From the NCBI GenBank assembly GCA_013154225.1, contig JAADCW010000200.1:1-7986 (forward strand): a stretch of DNA of 7,986 bases, read 5' to 3'. Position numbers and translations under genes: made by a program. The DNA is from Chloroflexota bacterium. GTDB lineage: Bacteria > Chloroflexota > Anaerolineae > Anaerolineales > DRMV01. Of the stretch, positions 1-5,493 are shown piece by piece. The stretch's first letter is position 1, and every line of letters starts with the position of its first letter. Below the pieces are notes generated by a model. It saw only the letters and a list, made by a program, of their open reading frames with translations. It was not told the DNA's origin and ran no database searches.

Positions 1-869
1 GCGGTCACGTACCCCGGCATCCAGCCTCCCAGCAGGGCTTCCCGAAAAGCCTGCACGCTCTCCGGGCGTTCGTCCGGGTGCAGGCGCATTGCCCAGAGAA
101 TCGCCCGCTCGGTGCGGGGGCTGATTTCCGGGTTGAAAGCCCGCGGCGGGCGGAACACCTCGGGGTTGAGGAAGCGATCTCGCGCCGAGGGCGGCGGTTG
201 GTTGGTCAACAAATGATAGAGGGTCGCGCCAAAAGCATAAATATCGCTCCGCACGTCGGTGCGGCCTGTATCGCCCCCATATTGCTCCAAAGGTGTATAA
301 AGCGCGGTGCCGCGGCCCTGAATGACCGTGACCGTGACTTCGTCGGATTCCAACAGTTTGACCAGGCCAAAATCCACCAACTTGATAACCCCGCCAGGCG
401 TAAGTTTGAGGTTCCCGGGCTTGATGTCGCGGTGCACAATGGGCGGATTTTGGCTGTGAAGATAAATCAAAGCATCGGCCAACTGACTGGCCCAGGCCAA
501 CACCTGCTTTTCAGGCAAAAAACGGCCTTCAAACCGGGCTTCCTCAATCAGCGTGCGCAGGTCTTTGCCGGGCACGAAATCCATCACCAGATAATCCCGC
601 CGCGCCTCAGAGAAAAAGTCCGAAACCTTGGGCAAATTGGGATGGTCCAGCCGAGCCAACACCGTGGCCTCTTGCAAAAACTGCGCTCGGGCTTCTTCCA
701 GCAAATGTTCAGGCAGGGCTGGGTCGTGCTCCACCTCTTTGAGCGCGCACAGCCGCCCGGCCAAACGGGTATCCTCGGCCAGATAGACGTTGCCCATGCC
801 GCCCTGCCCAATCACACGGCGGATAAGGTAACGCTTACGCAACAGCGTGCCAGGTTTGAGAGGGGGCAT
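1..869 (-). CDS. Serine/threonine protein kinase, PknB-like catalytic domain (3' end cut by window edge)
   Basis: This is a Hanks-type protein kinase, expected to transfer the gamma-phosphate of ATP to Ser/Thr of protein targets. The reading frame is open from an ATG at 869 to the window edge, giving 289 residues and no stop codon. All catalytic landmarks are visible: glycine loop GQGGMGNV (21-28), ATP-binding Lys in CALKEV (K44), probable helix-C Glu (E67), catalytic loop HRDIKPGN (146-153, with D148, K150 and N153), DFG (166-168), a PLE motif at the APE position (193-195), SDIYAFG (208-214, with D209) and the late Arg in HPDERP (R268). The kinase domain is therefore complete. What follows residue 280 (a membrane segment, sensor or propeller is common in the family) lies outside the window, and no membrane segment is seen before the cut. 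The start lies 17 nt after the ffh stop with only a weak purine-rich SD (TAGGGATGGG), so co-transcription with ffh is likely. Family is certain; substrate is unknown. Confidence 0.95.
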   Translation of the reverse strand, partial: MPPLKPGTLLRKRYLIRRVIGQGGMGNVYLAEDTRLAGRLCALKEVEHDPALPEHLLEEARAQFLQEATVLARLDHPNLPKVSDFFSEARRDYLVMDFVPGKDLRTLIEEARFEGRFLPEKQVLAWASQLADALIYLHSQNPPIVHRDIKPGNLKLTPGGVIKLVDFGLVKLLESDEVTVTVIQGRGTALYTPLEQYGGDTGRTDVRSDIYAFGATLYHLLTNQPPPSARDRFLNPEVFRPPRAFNPEISPRTERAILWAMRLHPDERPESVQAFREALLGGWMPGYVT

Positions 870-886
870 AACCCATCCCTAAGAAA

Positions 887-2218
887 TCAGAAGCCAGGCA
901 AACCCAAACCGCCCAACCCTCGGAAGCCGGTCTTCTTCAAGGTCTTGAACATGCGGCGCATTTGGCGATACTGCTTGATGAGTTGATTGACGTCTTGCAC
1001 TGTGGTGCCCGAACCTCGGGCAATGCGGCGGCGACGGCTGGCGTTGAGGATGTTGGGGTTGCGGCGCTCTTCAGGGGTCATGGAATTGAGAATGGCCTCG
1101 GTGATTTTCAACTGCTTTTCCGCCTCTTGAGGCGAGATTTGCTTGGCCGCCTGCCCCAGACTGCCGGGGAGCATCTCCAGCAATTGCCCCAACGGCCCTA
1201 ATTTGCGCAATTGTCGCAGTTGTTGAGCAAAATCTTCCAGGGTAAATTCCCCAGAAAGCAGCCGTTCGGCCTGACGGGTGGCCTCTTCCTCATCCAGCGC
1301 CTCTTCAGCCCGCTGAATCAGGCCGATGATGTCACCCATGCCCAAAATACGGTTGGCCAAACGGTCGGGGTCGAACACCTCCAGCGCGTCAATCTGCTCG
1401 CCTGTGCCCAGGAACTTGATAGGCACGCCGGTCACGCTGCGGATGGAAATGGCTGCACCACCGCGCGCGTCGCCGTCCATTTTGGTAAAAATCAAGCCAG
1501 TGATCGGCACGGCTTCCTTGAAGCCTTGAGCAACGCTGATGGCTTCCTGGCCGATCATGGCATCCACCACCAACAAAATCTCATTGGGTTGGATGCGCTC
1601 GGCAATGGCCTTGATTTCCTCCATCAAAGCGTCGTCCAACTGGGAACGGCCCGCGGTGTCGAGGATCATCACGCTGAAGCCGCCAGCCGCGGCCTTCTCC
1701 CGGGCATGAACGGCCAAATCCGGCGGTGCAACGCCTTCCTCATAGAAAACCGGAATATCCAACTGCTTGCCCAGGGTCTGCAACTGTTGGACCGCGGCCG
1801 GGCGGTACGGGTCGGCTGCGACCAACAGCACCCGCTCGCCCTGCTTGCGCAAATAGCGCGCCAGTTTGGCCGCGGTGGTGGTCTTACCCGAACCTTGCAA
1901 ACCCACCAACATGATGCTGCGGGGCTTGGGGCCGCTCAAATCCAGCGGCGCGGGCTCGCCCAACGTGGCAATGAGTTCCTCGTGGACGATTTTGATGACC
2001 TGCTGTGCAGGGTTCAACGCGCGCGAAACCTCGTGCCCGACCGCGCGTTCCCGCACTCGGGCCACAAAATCTTTCACGACCTTGTAATTGACGTCGGCTT
2101 CCAGCAAAGCCAAACGCACTTCTCGCATCGCGGCATCCACATCGCGTTCGGAAAGTTTGCCGCGACGCTGGAGTTGCGAAAAAACCTGGTTGAGGCGTTC
2201 GGTCAGAGTTTCAAACAT
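887..2218 (-). CDS. ffh: Signal recognition particle protein Ffh (SRP54 GTPase)
   Basis: Ffh binds SRP RNA and signal sequences emerging from the ribosome, and delivers the complex to its receptor FtsY at the membrane in a GTP-dependent way. The 443 residues match the usual length. The N domain spans about 1-90. The G domain carries the P-loop GLQGSGKT (106-113), DTAGR (187-191) and TKMDGDARGG (245-254). The M domain runs from about 300 to the end, with a hydrophobic finger-loop region GPLGQLLEMLPG (341-352), the basic RNA-binding motif RRRRIARGSG (395-404) and a Gly-rich tail. The ATG at 2218 is supported by GAGGA six nt upstream and by the standard family N-terminus MFETLTERL. A -35/-10 pair lies about 70 nt upstream of the start codon. 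A Ser/Thr kinase follows 17 nt after the stop, rather than the rpsP gene often found after ffh. The M domain has few methionines. Confidence 0.98.
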   Translation of the reverse strand: MFETLTERLNQVFSQLQRRGKLSERDVDAAMREVRLALLEADVNYKVVKDFVARVRERAVGHEVSRALNPAQQVIKIVHEELIATLGEPAPLDLSGPKPRSIMLVGLQGSGKTTTAAKLARYLRKQGERVLLVAADPYRPAAVQQLQTLGKQLDIPVFYEEGVAPPDLAVHAREKAAAGGFSVMILDTAGRSQLDDALMEEIKAIAERIQPNEILLVVDAMIGQEAISVAQGFKEAVPITGLIFTKMDGDARGGAAISIRSVTGVPIKFLGTGEQIDALEVFDPDRLANRILGMGDIIGLIQRAEEALDEEEATRQAERLLSGEFTLEDFAQQLRQLRKLGPLGQLLEMLPGSLGQAAKQISPQEAEKQLKITEAILNSMTPEERRNPNILNASRRRRIARGSGTTVQDVNQLIKQYRQMRRMFKTLKKTGFRGLGGLGLPGF

Positions 2219-2252
2219 CGCCTATCCTCTATCGTGAAATCACAAATCAAAA

Positions 2253-2275
2253 CAACCAGCCCGTTCAGGCTGTTG
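2253..2275 (-). promoter_or_regulatory. Imperfect hairpin followed by T-rich stretch in the ffh leader
   Basis: On the minus strand CAACAGCC and GGCTGGTTG pair around a 6-nt loop, with one bulged base, and are followed by TTGTTTTGATTT. The hairpin lies between the predicted ffh transcription start (about 2287) and the start codon. It could be a weak terminator for read-through from the upstream rsmF-like gene, or an attenuator-like leader structure. The stem is short and the T tract is broken, so neither role is firm. Confidence 0.3.
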
Positions 2276-2293
2276 AGCATTCTTTCCAAAAAG

Positions 2294-2322
2294 ATTGTAG
2301 CCTGCTTGGGAAGCACGGTCAA
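2294..2322 (-). promoter_or_regulatory. Sigma-70-type promoter for ffh
   Basis: Reading the minus strand, TTGACC (2322-2317) and TACAAT (2299-2294) are separated by exactly 17 bp. This is 5 of 6 matches to each consensus at optimal spacing. Predicted transcription start is near 2287, leaving a leader of about 69 nt before the ffh ATG. It is the best -35/-10 pair I found in the window, and it would let ffh and the downstream kinase be expressed independently of the rsmF-like gene. Confidence 0.75.
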
Positions 2323-2357
2323 GGGCGGCCTTTGATGCTCGCCTGGACACCGGTGGC

Positions 2358-3740
2358 TCAAATGCGGCTCAACCAGCGCGGTGCGCGGCTTTTGAGCACC
2401 CCCTGCACCCGCCGCGCCCAGCCCAGCGGGAAGCCATCCACGGTGACCACCACCCAGCCATCAGGGCCTGGATGGGCAATCGGTTGCCGCCGCAGGTAAG
2501 CCAGAGTGGCCTCGTCGTCGGCGGCAAAATCCACGGTTTCGAGGAAGTCGTCTTGAGTGAGGGCCAAAGCCAACGCGTGGGAAGGCTCAAAACGGTTGGT
2601 TTTGAACGTGCCCAGCCACCAGCCAAAACGCTCCACTTTGAGGCCTTTGAGGTCGGGCAAGCCTTCGGGAAGGGCATACAGCCGGTTGCCAAACACGGCC
2701 AAGCGGTCGCGGGGGGCGGGTTCCTCATGCAAAGTAGCTTCCACAAAGGCTTTGTAATGCGCCAGCAACTCCCCACGAGGCGGGCGAGGGCGCAAGCGTG
2801 GGGGCGAGGAAGGTACTTCAGCGTCCTCCGCGCGGCGCAACAACGCCACAAAATGGCCCTCGCCAGGCAAACGATGCGGCCACAACCGCACCGCGCCCCG
2901 CACCTCTTCCGGCGCGTTGGCCCACGCTGGTTCTGCCGAGGCAAAACCGTACTGTGGCGGAATGGGCTCTACCGCGAAATCAGGATGCCGCGCCAAAAAG
3001 CGGCCAATGGTGCCTTCGTCTTCTTCGGGCGCAAACGTGCATGTGCTGTAAAGCAGATACCCCCCAGGACGCACCAACCGCGCGGCGTGGCGCAAAATAC
3101 CCTCTTGAATGCGCGCACAGCGGGCCACATGGTTAGGGGTCCAGGTGCGACGGGCCGCGGCGTCTTTGCGGAACATACCTTCGCCGGAGCAGGGCGCATC
3201 AACCAGCACCCGATCGAAAAACGCACCCAAGCGGTCGGCCAAGCGCCTCGGCTGTTCGGCCAGCACGGCCAGGTGGGTCGCGCCCCAGCGGTCCAGGTTG
3301 TTGGTCATCTCGTGCACCCGCTTGGGCTGGACGTCGTTGGCAATCAACAGCCCTTCCCCCTGCATCAACGCGGCCAAATGGGTGGTCTTTCCACCGGGCG
3401 CGGCAGCCAAATCCAACACCCGCTCCCCTGGCTGGGGCGCGAGGATCTCCGCGGGGGCCATGGCCGAGGGTTCCTGAAGGTAATACAACCCCGCGGCATG
3501 GTAAGGGTGCTTGCCCGGACGAGAACCATCCACCACCCGAAACCCTGCCGGGCACCACGGCACCGGCTCCATCACAAAGGGCACCCTCTCAGCCAGCGCG
3601 TCGGGGGCAATCTTCAACGTGTTGACCCGCAGCCCCACATGGGGGCGTCCGGCCAACGCCTGCTGAAAAGCCGTGTATTCTTCCTCCCCCAGCAGGCGAG
3701 ACATACGATCCAGGAAAAGAGGGGGCAGAGAAACGCTCAC
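2358..3740 (-). CDS. rsmF: 16S rRNA (cytosine-C5)-methyltransferase, RsmF/NSUN-type
   Basis: This is an S-adenosylmethionine-dependent RNA m5C methyltransferase of the RsmB/RsmF/NSUN family, expected to act on 16S rRNA near the decoding site. The 460 residues comprise a short N-terminal segment (1-90), the Rossmann methyltransferase core with SAM-binding motif LDLAAAPGGKT (109-119), and the two family cysteines: C184 in DAPCSGEGMFRK (catalysis/release pair) and C234 in STCTFAPEEDE. A C-terminal RsmF-like region (about 320-460) carries GTFKTNRFEPSHAL (377-390) and GWVVVTVDGFPLGWARR (428-444). That tail separates RsmF from RsmB, which instead has an N-terminal NusB-like domain. The start is GTG at 3740; it overlaps the upstream stop as GTGA and has no clear SD, suggesting translational coupling. 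The family-typical LPPLFLDRM segment directly follows, which supports this start over the internal Met13. The exact target nucleotide(s) cannot be read from sequence. Confidence 0.92.
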   Translation of the reverse strand: MSVSLPPLFLDRMSRLLGEEEYTAFQQALAGRPHVGLRVNTLKIAPDALAERVPFVMEPVPWCPAGFRVVDGSRPGKHPYHAAGLYYLQEPSAMAPAEILAPQPGERVLDLAAAPGGKTTHLAALMQGEGLLIANDVQPKRVHEMTNNLDRWGATHLAVLAEQPRRLADRLGAFFDRVLVDAPCSGEGMFRKDAAARRTWTPNHVARCARIQEGILRHAARLVRPGGYLLYSTCTFAPEEDEGTIGRFLARHPDFAVEPIPPQYGFASAEPAWANAPEEVRGAVRLWPHRLPGEGHFVALLRRAEDAEVPSSPPRLRPRPPRGELLAHYKAFVEATLHEEPAPRDRLAVFGNRLYALPEGLPDLKGLKVERFGWWLGTFKTNRFEPSHALALALTQDDFLETVDFAADDEATLAYLRRQPIAHPGPDGWVVVTVDGFPLGWARRVQGVLKSRAPRWLSRI

Positions 3741-4234
3741 GAGGCTTGTTCGGCGTTGGGCAAAAGGCGCACGGGCACTTCGCGGGAAGTCACTGTGCGC
3801 ATGGGCGGAAGGGGCTTGAGTTCGCCCCGAGTGATACGCTGTTCTTCGGGGGTCTTGGGCATGTGTTCCGGCGTGGGATAACGCACATCCACCCGCACGG
3901 TGTATTCGCCGGGCTGAGGCTCACGCACGTGCAGGGTGAATTCCATATCAGGCGACATGGGTTCGATGATGTCCACTTCGGCCACCTGCTGGCCTGCGGG
4001 GTCCCAAAGCGAAAGCACCAAATGCGGGCGGAAGCGATACATGGTCAAACGCAAATGCACCCGCACCCGACGGCCATCGGGCGCGACCTGGGTCTCCAAC
4101 CGCTCCACCTGCACCTCTTCCGGCGGTGCGGCTTTGTCCAACATTTCGTTGAACATGACCTGGTATTGGTGCAAGGGGTCGTTGGGGTCCAAACCACCGG
4201 AAAAACTAAACGTGAGTTCCTCGTCTTTGGTCAT
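3737..4234 (-). CDS. Unrecognised 165-residue protein, probably beta-rich, coupled to rsmF
   Basis: I do not recognise the family. The ORF starts with ATG at 4234, preceded by AGGTG four nt upstream and a TATAAT box about 37 bp upstream. It ends in the first bases of the rsmF-like gene (GTGA overlap), which is strong evidence that it is a real gene translated in tandem. There is no signal peptide or membrane segment, so it should be cytoplasmic. Residues 1-45 are acidic and polar. Residues 45-125 alternate hydrophobic and polar residues, as in beta strands (for example RVRVHLRLTMYRFRP and EFTLHVREPQPGEYTVRVDV), and resemble a small beta-sandwich. Residues 125-165 are Pro-rich and charged, probably extended. 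There are no cysteines and no obvious catalytic motif, so a binding or structural role is more likely than an enzyme. Functional linkage with rRNA methylation is only inferred from the overlap. Confidence 0.8.
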   Translation of the reverse strand: MTKDEELTFSFSGGLDPNDPLHQYQVMFNEMLDKAAPPEEVQVERLETQVAPDGRRVRVHLRLTMYRFRPHLVLSLWDPAGQQVAEVDIIEPMSPDMEFTLHVREPQPGEYTVRVDVRYPTPEHMPKTPEEQRITRGELKPLPPMRTVTSREVPVRLLPNAEQAS

Positions 4235-4270
4235 AACACACCTGCGTCAAAGGGATAGCCAACGCCAAGG

Positions 4271-4276
4271 ATTATA
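4271..4276 (-). promoter_or_regulatory. -10 box (TATAAT) for the 165-residue protein / rsmF transcript
   Basis: On the minus strand a perfect TATAAT sits in GGGGTATAATCC, 36 bp upstream of the ATG at 4234. That implies a leader of about 30 nt. The hexamer 17 bp upstream (CTGTTT) is a poor -35, so the promoter may be weak or activator-dependent, or the box may be fortuitous. Confidence 0.5.
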
Positions 4277-4333
4277 CCCCACCCACTGCGAGCAAACAGG
4301 CCTTATGCGCTGAATGAGGGCGGAGAAGTCGCA

Positions 4334-4363
4334 CCACGCGGGCTCTATCCAACCTACGCGTGG
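4334..4363. repeat. Inverted repeat CCACGCG...CGCGTGG
   Basis: Two perfect 7-bp arms (4334-4340 and 4357-4363) flank a 16-bp spacer. It lies about 60 bp upstream of the minus-strand TATAAT box. It could be a regulator-binding site or a weak hairpin; there is no T tract on either side to make it a terminator. A 7-bp match in a GC-rich region could also be chance. Confidence 0.35.
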
Positions 4364-4420
4364 AGCAGAGGATGCGCAGCAGCCGTTGTCGAAACGCGGG
4401 GAGAAGGGAGGGCGTCCTTC

Positions 4421-4527
4421 GACTTCGGGCTTCGGCTGTGCTCAGCCCTCCGCTCAAGGCATCCGATTTCGGCGCTTCGGATGCGCTCAGGACGGCCTCG
4501 CTCAAGGCGTCCGATTTCGGCGCTTCG
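4421..4527. repeat. Tandem intergenic repeat, 48-bp period, about 2.3 copies
   Basis: Two segments of 29 bp (4451-4479 and 4499-4527) are identical except for one base (A4461 versus G4509) and lie 48 bp apart. A more diverged copy (4421-4464, about 44 bp) precedes them. The unit contains GATTTCGGCGCTTCGGATGC followed by a GCTCAGG / GCTCAAGG pair. Within it GCATCCGA (4459-4466) and TCGGATGC (4477-4484) form a perfect 8-bp stem with a 10-nt loop. In the diverged copy GGCTG/CAGCC (4434-4447) forms a 5-bp stem with a tetraloop. The CTTCGG...GCTCAGG...GCTCAAGG wording resembles dispersed palindromic intergenic repeats known from several bacterial phyla, including Chloroflexota. The family assignment is from memory and uncertain. 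Confidence 0.8.
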
Positions 4528-4582
4528 ATTGAGGAAAACTCCAAAGAAAGCCCAAACCACGCCACGCGCGGCAATAAAGGGC

Positions 4583-4588
4583 TATAAT
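4583..4588 (+). promoter_or_regulatory. -10 box (TATAAT) for the HAD-IB phosphatase gene
   Basis: A perfect TATAAT lies in GGGCTATAATGG, 35 bp before the start codon, placing transcription start near 4595. No recognisable -35 hexamer exists at 16-18 bp upstream (CGCCAC at 17 bp), so strength is uncertain. Confidence 0.55.
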
Positions 4589-4612
4589 GGAAACACCTTT
4601 GCCCACTTCCCC

Positions 4613-4619
4613 AAGGAGG
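4613..4619 (+). promoter_or_regulatory. Shine-Dalgarno AAGGAGG fixing the phosphatase start
   Basis: AAGGAGG ends four bases before the ATG at 4624 and is the strongest ribosome binding site in the window. It supports that ATG as the start. Confidence 0.8.
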
Positions 4620-4623
4620 CATC

Positions 4624-5304
4624 ATGCCTTTGGTTTTCTTTGACATTGACGGCACCCTCATCCAGTCGCGATTTCACATTTGGAAGGGGCTGATGGCCTA
4701 CTACCGCGCTCATAAGCGCAAGCAGGGGGTGCATTGGGCTTTCCTGGGCACGCATTATCCCCTTTACGGCCTGCGCAAAGCCGGGCTGATCAGCGAGCGT
4801 GCGTTTCGCCATCGGTGGACCGCCGATTTAGGCTGGTATCTTCGCGGGGAAAGCGTGGCCGCGGTGGACGAAGTGGGTAAATGGGTGGCCGAAACGTATC
4901 TCGCACCCGCATGGCGCCCTGAAACCTTGTCGCGCCTCCAGGCGCATTTGGAAGCCGGCGACGTGGTCACCCTGGTTTCTGCCGCTCCGCTTCCGCTGGT
5001 GCAGGCCATTGCTCGGCATTTGGGCGTTCCTCACGCGGTGGGCACACATTTTGCCGTGCGCAATGACCGTTACACCGGGCGGGTGGTGCCGCCTGTGGCC
5101 CTGGCCGAGCAGAAGTTGACCTTGGCAAGGGCGCATTTCACCGCGCTGGGCCTGCCTTTCGACCTTGCAGGGAGCCGCGCGTACGCGGATTCGATCACCG
5201 ACCTTCCTCTGCTGGAAGCCGTCGAGCGGCCAGTGGCCGTCTTTCCAGACGAAGATTTGCGCCGCGTGGCTGTCCAGCGCGGGTGGGAAATCATCGTGGC
5301 CTGA
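4624..5304 (+). CDS. HAD-superfamily hydrolase, subfamily IB (SerB-like phosphatase fold)
   Basis: This is a predicted cytoplasmic Mg-dependent phosphomonoesterase that works through an aspartyl-phosphate intermediate. The 226 residues show all four HAD motifs: motif I FFDIDGTL (D7 nucleophile, D9 acid/base), motif II VSAAP (S119), motif III Lys in AEQKL (K164), and motif IV ADSITDLPLL (D189 and D193, metal binding). The stretch of about 110 residues between motifs I and II fits a helical C1 cap, and VGTHFAVRNDRYTGRV (139-154) is typical of subfamily IB, which includes SerB-like and CicA-like proteins. Substrate is not predictable: phosphoserine is possible, but serine-biosynthesis SerB cannot be claimed. 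It appears to be a single-gene transcript, with a promoter-like box and strong SD upstream, a GC hairpin 40 bp after the stop, and a divergent neighbour. Confidence 0.9.
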   Translation: MPLVFFDIDGTLIQSRFHIWKGLMAYYRAHKRKQGVHWAFLGTHYPLYGLRKAGLISERAFRHRWTADLGWYLRGESVAAVDEVGKWVAETYLAPAWRPETLSRLQAHLEAGDVVTLVSAAPLPLVQAIARHLGVPHAVGTHFAVRNDRYTGRVVPPVALAEQKLTLARAHFTALGLPFDLAGSRAYADSITDLPLLEAVERPVAVFPDEDLRRVAVQRGWEIIVA

Positions 5305-5343
5305 CCCTCAGCCTCCCCTTCAACCCACAAGCCTCAACACGCT

Positions 5344-5367
5344 CGCGGCACGCTCAAGCGCGCCGCG
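5344..5367 (+). terminator. GC-rich hairpin after the phosphatase gene, possible terminator
   Basis: CGCGGC (5344-5349) pairs with GCCGCG (5362-5367), and inside it CGC (5351-5353) pairs with GCG (5358-5360) around a TCAA tetraloop. The result is nine G:C pairs interrupted by one A/C mismatch. It begins 40 nt after the stop at 5304. The downstream sequence (CTTCCACGTGG...) is not a T tract, so it is a poor intrinsic terminator by standard rules. It could instead protect the 3' end of the mRNA or pause the polymerase. Confidence 0.4.
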
Positions 5368-5370
5368 CTT

Positions 5371-5378
5371 CCACGTGG
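5371..5378. other. Perfect 8-bp palindrome CCACGTGG
   Basis: The palindrome lies 32 bp upstream of the TTGCGG element preceding the propeller gene. It might be an operator half or a chance palindrome. Nothing else in the window shows the same exact site. Confidence 0.2.
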
Positions 5379-5409
5379 TGCTTTCTTCCTAAATCTTTGC
5401 CAGCCTCAC

Positions 5410-5436
5410 TTGCGGCCTTCTGTTCTGCGGTACAAT
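5410..5436 (+). promoter_or_regulatory. Possible promoter for the TolB-like membrane protein
   Basis: TACAAT (5431-5436) is a good -10 located 57 bp before the ATG at 5494. TTGCGG (5410-5415) is a possible -35, but its spacer is only 15 bp, shorter than ideal. The start codon has only a weak SD-like GGAC. Confidence 0.45.
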
Positions 5437-5493
5437 TCGGCACAAGCCTTGCACGGTTTGAGACGTTGAACCCGCACTTTTCTTTGGACAACC

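Larger units (their letters stand above)
4235..4623. other. 389-bp intergenic region between divergent genes
   Basis: No convincing gene is present. The region contains the minus-strand TATAAT box (4271-4276), a CCACGCG/CGCGTGG inverted repeat (4334-4363), a 48-bp-period tandem repeat with hairpin-forming arms (4421-4527), and the plus-strand TATAAT box and SD of the phosphatase gene (4583-4619). Short ORFs on both strands here have repetitive, low-complexity translations and no supporting start signals. I looked for the conserved SRP RNA apical-loop pattern, given the nearby ffh, and did not see it. Confidence 0.7.

Noticed and set aside
78..986. 302-residue plus-strand open frame
   Set aside because: It is antisense to the Ser/Thr kinase, which shows every catalytic motif in the opposite strand.
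1211..2335. 374-residue plus-strand open frame
   Set aside because: It is antisense to ffh, whose GTPase and M-domain motifs are unambiguous. The translation has no recognisable features.
2472..3881. 469-residue plus-strand open frame
   Set aside because: It is antisense to the rsmF-like gene and the end of the 165-residue gene, has no family motif, and reflects GC-rich codon structure. The minus-strand genes have clear catalytic motifs.
4421..4527. Possible short CRISPR array
   Set aside because: There are only two close copies, the 'spacer' of about 19 bp is itself part of the repeated unit, and no cas genes are present.
4235..4623. Possible SRP RNA gene near ffh
   Set aside because: The conserved SRP RNA apical-loop sequence (GGTCAGG...GGAAGGAAGCAGCC-like) was not found on either strand. 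A covariance-model search (Infernal, SRP_bact) would settle it.
4272..4661. 129-residue minus-strand open frame across the intergenic region
   Set aside because: It is mostly translation of the 48-bp repeat (EAPKSDALS repeated), overlaps the phosphatase start and promoter, and has no SD of its own.
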